A stretch of DNA of 64,000 nucleotides. It comes from Saccharina japonica (lineage: Eukaryota; Sar; Phaeophyceae; Laminariales; Laminariaceae). The position numbers and the translations under genes are program-made. Below are positions 1 through 10,000 of this stretch, piece by piece (the first letter of the stretch is position 1; each line of letters opens with the position of its first letter). The DNA is taken from positions 32,128 through 96,127 of the forward strand of contig MEHQ01000840.1 in assembly GCA_008828725.1 (NCBI GenBank), given 5' to 3'. Under the pieces are notes generated by a model. It saw only the letters and a program-made list of their open reading frames with translations. It searched no databases and was not told the DNA's origin.

Positions 1-394
1 AATAATAATAATGGAGCATATTATCAGGGATCGGAATCCGATCTAAAACCGATCCGACAATAATCTGCGGTTTGTTGTCGTAGGGAGTATTGGGCGTTCA
101 CGTTCATATTCTTTGGCTGAGTACGTACCCACTGTAGCTCAGTTTGACAGCAGCAACTGGCACTGTTTGGTTGATCGCGCTTTTTTGGGACCACCAAGTG
201 GGTGCCGCACGGAACGGCGCTGGCAGACTGGTAGAACACGCGAACAGACAGAGCGTCTGGTTGCAGCTGGACAGCGGTCGCTCGCTGGGCCAGGTATTTC
301 GTGATTCACAATAATAGCTTGTAACGCCCAAGATAACACATCCTGGGCGGCAATTTGATATCAAGGGGTGGCTCTAGAAAACCAAAAGTTCATC

Positions 395-570
395 GACATC
401 TTCGACGCGAGTCGACGAGGGAAGAAAGTGCTGGAAATATTCTCGCGATAAAAATGCGAGGCAAGTACCGTAGTGGGGAGGGAGGGGAGAAGAGCCTGCT
501 TACAGTTACCCCGGGTCTGAGTTACGACTGAAGAGGGAGAGAGAAAATAAGTGCGAAGATAATAAATGGG
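395..570 (+). repeat. Dispersed repeat family A, copy 1
   Basis: The block starts CGACGCGAGTCGACGAGG and ends GATAATAAATGGGA. Related copies lie at 10825-11000 (+), 19768-19980 (+), 33735-33950 (-) and 37205-37385 (-). The shared core includes GAAGAAAGTGCTG, TCTCGCGATAAAAA, GGGTCTGAGTTACGAC and the AAATGGGAT end. The constant end and dispersed placement fit a short retroposon. One copy (19.7 kb) follows a tRNA-like head. Confidence 0.75.
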
Positions 571-910
571 ATTGTGCTGCGCTGTGCTGTCGCTGTGCCG
601 CGCTGTCGCTGCGCTGCGCTGTTGCTGTGCTGCGCTGTCGCTGCGCTGTCGCTGCGCTGTCGCTGTGCTGTGCTGTCGCTGTCGCTGTCGCTGTGCTGCG
701 CTGTCGCTGCGCTGTGCTGCGCTGTCGCTGTGCTGTGTTGCGCTGTCGCTGTGCTGTGTTGCGCTGTCGCTGTGCTTGCTGCGCTGCGCTGCGCTGCGCT
801 GCGCTGTGCTGCGCTGTCGCTGTGCTGCGCTGTACTTCGCCATACTTCGTATGTATATATCGCTTCGCTGTGCTGCCCTACGCTGCTCCGCGCTGTGCTA
901 CGCTGTGCTT
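566..910 (+). repeat. Degenerate CGCTG/TGCTG microsatellite in the intron before the first exon
   Basis: About 345 bases are almost entirely short runs of GCGCTG, TGCTG and TCGCTG. The tract keeps six reading frames open, so the overlapping open frames are artefacts. It runs right up to the acceptor at 914. Confidence 0.9.
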
Positions 911-914
911 GCAG

Positions 915-1042
915 GTCCGGTAAAGCCGGCAACGGCGGCCTTCCCTCCGGCCTTGGCAAGATCAGGCTGTGCGTGGTCACCGCTGGCTTCAACGTCGACT
1001 CCTTCACAATGGACAGCAAACCGGTTATCGGCGATGATGACG
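915..1042 (+). CDS. CBM6-like gene, exon ending the penultimate module
   Basis: Acceptor CTTGCAG lies directly before the exon and donor GTAATAAG directly after it. The frame needs two bases from an upstream exon and leaves one base over. The peptide contains GGLPSG and GFNVDSFTM, matching the last strand of the downstream module (GGLPAG, GFNLDSFDM). This shows that at least two CBM6-like modules were arranged in tandem. The rest of this module must lie upstream of the window. Confidence 0.8.
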
Positions 1043-4000
1043 GTAATAAGGGATTTTACGTCAAAACACATGTTTTATGCTTTTCTGAAAGAAGGAAAAA
1101 ATAGTTGATGTTTTCCTCCGACGAACGGGCTGAATAGTTACCGGTAACTCTTACGTAAATAATTACCGGTAACTCTTACGTACGTATTTAATTGTTTTGT
1201 AATGTTTTTCTTAAAAACAAAACGTTTTTTTTTCCCCCCCATACGACGGACGGGCAAAACAATTACCGGTAACTCTTAAAAAAAAGTAACCCCTGGTATA
1301 TACAATTATGGACAGAAATGTAAGATGGGCCATTCATTGGCCATTGGGTTATAAGCACGAAATCCATTCCCGAACAGAGTAGTACCTGACACTGCTGTTT
1401 TAACATTGATTTCCACGGGAGACGACCAAAACTAATCAATTATTCGGACTTCGTATCATACGTAGGTCAAGACTTTCGTTGATTTCTGGAGCTGCCAGCG
1501 GGCACGACTTGACTGGAATTCACCAACTAGGACTATTACGGCGGATGATCATAGTAAATAGGACCAAATATTGTTAGTAAAAATAGAGCGATATAGTAGT
1601 TTTTTGTGTGTACCGTAGGTCCTGTTTACTACATTAGCCCACCCCGTAAAAATAGTTGGTAATAGTTAATAGTCGGTTCCCGGACGTGCCGACTGCCCGA
1701 CTTATTGGATTTCCATACTTATGTGTAAGAGGCATTATTGAATGTGGGACATGATTTTCTCTTTTTCGTGCGGGGCCCCCTCGGCCGGGGGAAGGGGGGG
1801 TGTACTCATGTCATGCACGGCCGTTGGCGTATGACCATAGACCCCCGCACCCCTACAACGCCGGGGCGGAGCATGTCGGGTTTTCACTGACCAGGCAGAC
1901 ATTGCTAGCACCAAGCGCGAAGCGCCGTGAGGTGTTCGGCGAGTCGCATGAAGGGTGGGGTGTACTCATTAGCCGCATGTCATGCATGGCGGTAGTCGTA
2001 TGGCCATAGACCCTCGCATCCCTAAATACAATGCCTGGACAGAGCATATCGGGTTTTCACCGACCAGGCAGAAGGATGGGGGCTGACTGCGGCAGTGTCA
2101 ATATAGACGTTGCTGCACAGCATCTCGTACCGGCATTTTCGGGTCCCTAAATTATCTTCCTGTGTAGTAGCTCATTGTGTGTCCGATCTGTATAATATGT
2201 ATGATCTGTATGATCTGGACTCATCCCACGGTAGGGATTTGCACTTTGTTGCCTTCTGAGACAATTGTTTGTGACCGATTGTATAGTCTGTCATGATCCA
2301 TATGATCTACATGATCTGCATGATCTGTATGATCTGGACTCATCCCACGGTATACCGTACAGGGGTATCAGTTCGTTTTTTGCCTTCCGAGGCAACATTT
2401 TTTACTGTTGTGACCGGTGGAGCCCCCCTTAAGTGAGCAGCTACTACAGTAGTAGCTACCAACCGGTCTGTACGATTAACTTTCTAGAACAATCGTTCTA
2501 TCAATAGGACTACTATTAATATTTCGGGGGACGACAGTAAATAGGACCTATGATCGTACACAGTAAAACCTACCAGGTATATATTTCCTTCTTTTTACTA
2601 ACAATACTTGGTTCCCTATTTACTAGTATTCACTATGGTTCCCCCGGAATAGCACAGCTAGTAGAACTGTTGCTCGGGTGTTGGCGCGCGAACAAACGTG
2701 CTCCGAAATCATATTTCGTCGGATGAGATAGTGAGCTCCTACCGTGTACGTATCACAGTGTATAAATATCACATCCCCCGGGGTGAATTTCAAAGCGATT
2801 TTTTTCCCTAACTAGGGGGGCGACAGGCAACGAAAAAGGCGGCTTTCGGAGCATGTCGTCGAGATATTTCCATAATAGACGGGTCGCTCGTTCGGGGGGT
2901 TAGCGCTCGACCGGTCGTGGAGAAAATCAGCGTTGAAACTCGTCCGAGGGGGTGTGGTATACAGTGCCATACGCGGTACTCTCATGTGAGGACGTAAAAA
3001 AATAGTAAGCCGCCACCCCTATAAGGCGGCATTGTCGCTCCTAATGTATGTAAGCTCACGACCCTTTTCGCATATAAAACTATATACCAACGAAATATAC
3101 AAACACGTATTTATATATATGTTACGCAGCTTTGCAAGTTTTGAGTGTCAACCAACCATTCAATCGATCGTTACTCTCAGCTGAATTTAAAAGTTTTTTT
3201 GTCGCAATACTTTTTTTTTTCAATATAAAAACTGATCTGTTTTGTGTCGCATTATTACCAAAAACTTATATATTACACCTAGCTTAAAAAAAAAGCAATT
3301 GAGTTTCAACCAATTCAATAGGTCGAATTCACACCAACTGACGTATTATACAATATTTTGATTGTTTTTTTTCAATAAAAAAAAGCTGCTCTGATCTGTG
3401 TGCCACGTGCCCCATTTTAACTCGGTTGTGATGGTACAGGGGAGGAGAGGGAGGGGGGACCTTACGGGGGCACCGCCGCCACCGTCCCCGGCACCATCGA
3501 AGCGGAGGAGTTCGACTTGGGAGGGGAAGGCGTGGGTTACTCGGACGCGGAAGCCATCAACATCCCGGGGGTGAGCGAGCGCGGGTTGCCAACAAAACCT
3601 CTTTCATTATGCACGGTCGAATTTTCCGAGAAACTTTCCGAGAAAATTTCTGAGAATCAAACTCTTTCGTTACGCGGGCTGGAGTTTCCGACGAGAATAT
3701 TCCGAGAATTTTCTCCCCCCGAGCTCCGAATCTTCTCAAACACGCCACAGAGAACGAACAGCCCAAAATCACGTGTTGTGACGTTGGGTTTTGCTCAAAC
3801 TCGAGCAGTAGGGTTTGACGACTTGACCCAGCTGCGAAAAATAAAATGGTACATCTGGGCTGAAGGACAAACGCTGCTTGGCCGGGATTTGCTCATTTTT
3901 CCCAAAACAAGGAGTTCCAACATTTTATTGTTGCGTTCCTGGAAAATTTGCTATTACATGCGATAGTCAGTAGAGTACTCCACTTGGTAGACGATAAAAA

Positions 4001-7000
4001 TCTTGGAATGCTCTCCATAAGAAAACAAGGGCAAATTAAAACAGGCGCCGTTTGGCACACTGCTCCCGAACCTGAATCCGCCCGGGTATATATTAACAGT
4101 ACCACACTGCACCAGGTAGGGTAGGGTGCTGTCATGTCTCGGAACTACATAAATGTATCATATATTTATAAGATCTACTAAGTGGAAGACTGCCCTCGAT
4201 ACATACGCACTAACTCCTCCTTTAATCTTCTTTCCCAGAAATTTCCGAAAACCTTCCCAGTCGGCCGGAGTTCTATAGGGCTTAATGTTAAAACACCATT
4301 TTAATTTGTTATTGGCGTCCGCTGCACCACAAGGCGGGGCGCGTACGTCGCCTCCAAGTTGCTCCTCGATACCAAGATGTCACCGCCCTGCGTACAGGAA
4401 CTCCCAGGCTGATATATATTATATTATTATATAATATAATATATATGTATATGACGCGTTGAGCGTCCACCGACCTCGTGAGTGACAACGCGGCAGCTCC
4501 TGGTTTGGTCCGGACTGAACGCGTTGCCTGGCCTTTCTGCATTCGATGGTGCCTCGCTCTCCCCGAAGCGGCCGACCTCCTCCGGCGGGCGGGCATGGAT
4601 GGGGAGTCCGTTCAGAGACGTGGACGTTCCGGTCGTAACGCACCCGGTTGGCCTGCTTTTCGAGTTTTTTGTTTTGTTTTTTTTCGGGGCTTGTGAGAGA
4701 GTTGATGGTCTCAACGTCATGTTTGGCGTCAATTGAACATATTTGTTTTTCACCCCTGGTCGGTGAACACCCGACATGCTCCGTCCCGATATTGTAGGGA
4801 TGCGAGGGTCTACGATCATACGACTACGGCCATGCATGAAAATGAAGTACACCCCCCCCCCCCCGCCCCCCCCCCCGCCTCGATAAACGTCCACGGGCCT
4901 TATGCTCACGCCTCACCTCCCTCGCGTACAAACCCTCGATGCCCCCCCCCCCTTCTGTCTGTGTGTTTGTGTTTTTTTGTGTTTTTTCACATTAAACCGT
5001 TTTTTCCACCCGTCGTCATCAAGCAACAGCCAGTACTGTCCGCGCCGATTCTTCACGCCCTTCGTAGCAGACATACAAGCGCTCCGCCGTGTGCGTGCTG
5101 CCAACACACATTTTTATCTCTATCCGAATCCCCGGGTGTTGCTCACGTACGTACCTGGTACCTCCCGTAGGGTGTAATGAATGCCCCTGTGTCCCCCCAG
5201 ACCCTCGGCACTGCTTTCTTGCGCCCATCTCCTCTTCGGTGACCCCCCCCCCGCCACCATCTACCTCGGAGGCCTCGCACTCCCTCCCAAATGCTGATCT
5301 CCAGCTCTGAATCTGGTAGATTGCTCCGTGCGTTTCCCCCTCTCAGACTGGCAGAGAGGTCAGCCAGGACAGGCCTGGCTGACCTCTCTAGCAGTGTGGG
5401 GGGGGAAGCACGGAGGAACCTACCAGGTTCAGAACCGGAGGTCAGTATTTGGGAGGGAGTGCGAGGCCTACGACATACTTCGTATACCGGTAGATGATGG
5501 CGGGGGGGGTCCACCGAAGAGATGAGCGAAATAAGCAGTGCCGAGGGGATGGAGGGACACAGGGTATTCATCCCACCCTGGGGAGGTTTCGCAAGCGCAT
5601 CTGGGATGCCACCGTGTCCCTCTCGTACCTCAATGAATGGATGTCTTGCAATACTTTCGTGTTCATTAATTAAAACGTGGCCCTCGAAGGGAAAATATAT
5701 ATCGTCTTATGTGGACAAAACGGGAAACAAGAAAAGTGGGTGAGGGTGCCATTACTTTAATGCCAGAAAACGCCCCCAAAAAATATGCCATTTTTTATCC
5801 TTTTTAACCCACTCAGAACTGAAAAAAGTTATCCCACACTAATTCCAAGTAGTTTGTCCCCCAAATACTTGGGACCAGTTCTTAAGGGGTTATCAAAAAA
5901 ATAAAAGCCCAAATTGTGCTGAATGCTGTAGAGTACAGAGTGCCAGCACGTTGGATACTGGATACGTACAAACCTGCCGGCTGCCCCCCTATACCCCCGT
6001 CTGACGTTTTCACGGCGCAGGAGTTCCGCTTGGAGGAAGGCGTTGATCTGGGGCTGCTCAACAACGGCTACACGGTCGGCTGGATCAGCCCCGGAGAATT
6101 CCTGCGCTACACCGTGGACGTTACTCAGAACGGTATGTTTTGCTGCGACCTATAGATATACACGCCTTACGAGCAAATACAAGAACCACGCATATATGTA
6201 TATATCATACGCACAAGTATACCACATGCACGCCTAACGAACAAATACAATAATCACGCATACATGGCGCGCCCTATGTGCAGGAGCAACCTGCAAAATG
6301 TTTTGTGCAGGCTGTGTGTGGTCGATTTCTATCTTGCCCGTCGACCCAGACCGAACCAACCCCAGACATACCCCTAACCCGAACCCGAACCCCAACCCTT
6401 TGGGGGGCACGAGGTCGGCAGGGGCAGCCACGCGGCTCTGCCTCGTGTTTTGATGGCGTTTTTCCAAAACAACACATGCGGCCCAAAAGGCCAGCCTCAC
6501 CCATTAAAACAGGCATCTTGCACAAAGCTTTTTGTAGGTTGCTCCTGCACATAGGGCACGTCCGCATACATATATCATACGTACAGTATAACCTGGTAGG
6601 CCCCGGCATGAATAAGAAAGAGCCCAGTAAAAAGCGCAAGGGTCAGGTTTTGAAGGGGGGGACGCCAAGAAATTTGCTTTAAGGGGAGGGGGGACGCTGA
6701 AGAAATTTGGATCAGGAAAGCATGCTCAGGGGCAAGCGCTATACTTCGTATACGCACACTAGATTATATCAGGTAATATTGAGAACAAGAAACATATATC
6801 CCTCGTACACATCATAGCTGTGAGATCGAAAAAACACAAAGTTTCGTAGACATTCATCTTGGCAAACTTTAAAAGGCTTGGTGTGATACTTGGATCATAC
6901 TGGTATATTGTAGCCTTGTCTATGATCAAGGTTGTTCGAGGATGGTGTCACCCAGTAAGGTCCTAAGGCTTGCCTCAGATTTATTTTTTGGTGGGCGGGT

Positions 7001-10000
7001 CTATACTGCTGTTGTTACGCGTTTTTGGGAGCTCCCAACACTAAAACCAGTATAGTAGGTCGACACTGCCGTCCGTCATGGGCTAGTCTACACTGCCGTA
7101 TTCTATTGTACTAGTGGTACCCCGAACCATGCCAGGGCGGGGCCGGTATAGTAGCGGACAGAAACAAAAATACAATATAAGAACTGGGTCACGATCCACA
7201 CACACACGCAGTCAACCACGTATCAACCGACCCACCGACACCCACCCACCCACTCTCGCGTACTTACCGACATCCACTCACTCACACCCACCCACTCACT
7301 CTCGCGTACTTACCGACATCCACTCACTCACACCCACCCACCCAACCACCGACCCACCCACCCAATCACGTACGTACGCAACAACCGATCCACCCACCCA
7401 CAATCTACAACAACAACAGCAGAGTAAAATCAGTATACAGCAGCACCAGTACGTACAACAATAGTAGTAGTCCTTATATAACCCATCTATAGCAGCAATA
7501 ATAGCAGCAACAGCAGTCCAGAAAGTAACAGCACGTACTCGCACGTACGTACATGCGTACAGCGGACACAAACACAACGCCAAACAAAACGCCGGCATGG
7601 ATGCGCAGCCCTTGTACGTACAGCAGTGTTTTTTTTTCGATTTTTTTACGTCTGGGCTTTTATCTTGAAATTAGTGTGAAAGCCGCTAACTCGCGAAGTT
7701 ATGGGCGGATTTCGATTCTGACCGAAGTTCTGGAGATCCATATTTTCAAGGTCAGGTTCTGTAGGGTTTGTGGATTTAGGGTCAGGGTATGGGTGTCTTA
7801 CAGAACTTACAGAAGTTCCGGGTTAGGGTATAAAACCCTTACAGAACTCACAGAAGTTCCGGGTATTGTGGCCCGGGCTTACAGAACTCACAGAAGTTCC
7901 GGGCAGGTACAAACACGTTGTACCGGTACCCCGGGTATTGTGAAACGGGGAGTACAGAACTTACAGAAGTTCTCTGTAGGTACGAAGGTCGTACATAACT
8001 TACAGAAGTTCCGGGTACGGGTATAAAACCCTTACAGAGCTCACAGAAGTTCTCTGTAGGGTATTTCCCGGGTAAATACGAATCTGTAGGTACCCTACAG
8101 AACCTGACCTTGCATATTTTCACATCTGGGGGACTCTTCAAAAACAAATTACTTGATTTTAGTATGGCCAAAAAAATACTTGATTTTAGCATGGAGATTT
8201 ATTATCTTACAATTAGTGTGGATAGTGTGGAGGGTGGAGGGTGTTAGACCCCGGGCCGCAAAGCCCCCCGAATGCCCTGGGAACCCCTCCCCTTCCGCGG
8301 ATCCGCCCCGTTCCAGGGGACGGAGTGAGCCGTCCCCGGGAGGCCGCCTTCCCCCAATCCCCCCTGGCCGAGTTCGGCGTCGGGGCCCGTTCTCTCGCCG
8401 GGGTCGCCGAGGGCCGACGCTTGGGGCGGCCGGGGCGGTGGTGCGGGGCCGATCGGGGTCGAGTGGCGCGCGGCAGAGCCGGTCTCCCGCGGGGCATACC
8501 GAAACTGGCATAGTCCTGAAGATCCCAAACGACACCACCTCTACCATCACGACCGAAGCGTATTATATTATAAGGATTCTGTCTCCCTACCGTGGATCAT
8601 TTAATGTAAGTATTGGAATGGATGAGGCCTCCTGCGCCGGCAGGCGGTCCTCGCCTGGTATATCCCCCCGCGCTGAGTGGACGCTTGGCTGGCGTATACT
8701 CAGCGCGTGGTTAGTACCTGTGAATTATCTGAAACTACGTAGCATATTACGTCTAGACCGCCGTCCGTCACAGGTCAAGAAAGCCGTCTCCTACACTAAA
8801 ATTAGCATATCAAAGTCTAGACTACCGTCCGTCACAGGTCAAGACTGCCGTCTCCTACTATAAAACTATTAATAGCATATCAAAGTCTAGGCCGCCGTCC
8901 GTCACAGGTCAATACTTCCGTCTCCTACACTAAAACTAGCGTATTCATTAAGTCTAGACCACCGTCCGTCACAGGTCAAGACTGACGCCTCCTTCACTAA
9001 AACTAGCATATCAAAGTCTAGACCGCCTTCCATCACAGGTCAAGAATGCCGTCCCGTACACTGAAACTAGCATATCAAAGTCTAGACCGCCGTCCGTCAC
9101 AGGTCAAGAAAGCCGTCTCGTACACTAAAACTAGTATATCAAAGTCTAGACCACCGTACGTCACAGGTCAAGGCTTCCGTCTCGTATACTAAACCTAGTA
9201 TTTTACCGTAAGTCTAGACCGCTGTCAGTCACAGGTCAAGACTTCCCTCTCCTACACTAAAATTACTGTACTATTCTGAGTCTGGATCGCTGTCCTACAC
9301 AGGTGTACACTGTCATCTTCTACACTAAAATTAGTGTACTGTAAGTTTAGACCGCCGTCCGTCATAGCTCTAACCTGCCGTCTCCTTCACTAAACCCAGC
9401 ATGATAAGTCTAGACTGCCGTCCGTCACATGTCAAAACGGCCGTCTTTTACTCTAAAATTGGTATAATATGTCTAGACCGTCGTCCGTTCCATGCCATAT
9501 TTTCTTGGGAGCTCCCAGACTAAAACCAATACGGTGATGGTCCCTCTATATGTATAGTGCCGGTATGCTCCAGCCAGCCATCAATACCGGCATTAAATAT
9601 AGCGGCAACCGGCACTATCATACTCCGGACAACTACGACCACGCTGGTAAAACCCCATCTTGTGTGCCAAGCGATTTCACACCCACTGCTGTATAGCGAG
9701 CAGCCGGCACTATAGAGGAACCACTACATACCGTATGTGACACTGTATACCACACCCCCTCGGGCGAATTTCAACGCCGATTTTCTCGACGACCGGTAGA
9801 GCGTTATCCCCGAGCGACCCGTCTATGAAACGATCTCGATGAGATGCTCCGAAAGCCGCCTTTTTCGTTGTCCGTGCCCCCCTGGGTATGGAGAAAATAG
9901 GCCTTTGAAATCACCCCAGGGGGTGTGATATACACTGTCATATACGGTACTGTACATTTTAAGCCGAAAGCATTCCCCTTCCCTCTCCGTCTCGAAAGGG

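Larger units (their letters stand above)
1..914. other. Intron or upstream sequence without a recognised exon
   Basis: Apart from the family A copy and the CTG-like microsatellite, nothing coding is recognised here. The exon at 915 needs a preceding exon that is either beyond the window edge or too short to see. Confidence 0.5.

Noticed and set aside
6374..6400. Telomere-like AACCCGAACCC repeat
   Set aside because: Only a few degenerate units inside a TIR element; no true TTAGGG array. The GGTAAGGG run near 29340 is likewise short and imperfect.
8153..8863. 236-codon plus-strand frame in the GC-rich island
   Set aside because: Lies in an intron, runs into a minisatellite and has no recognisable motif; open frames exist on both strands.
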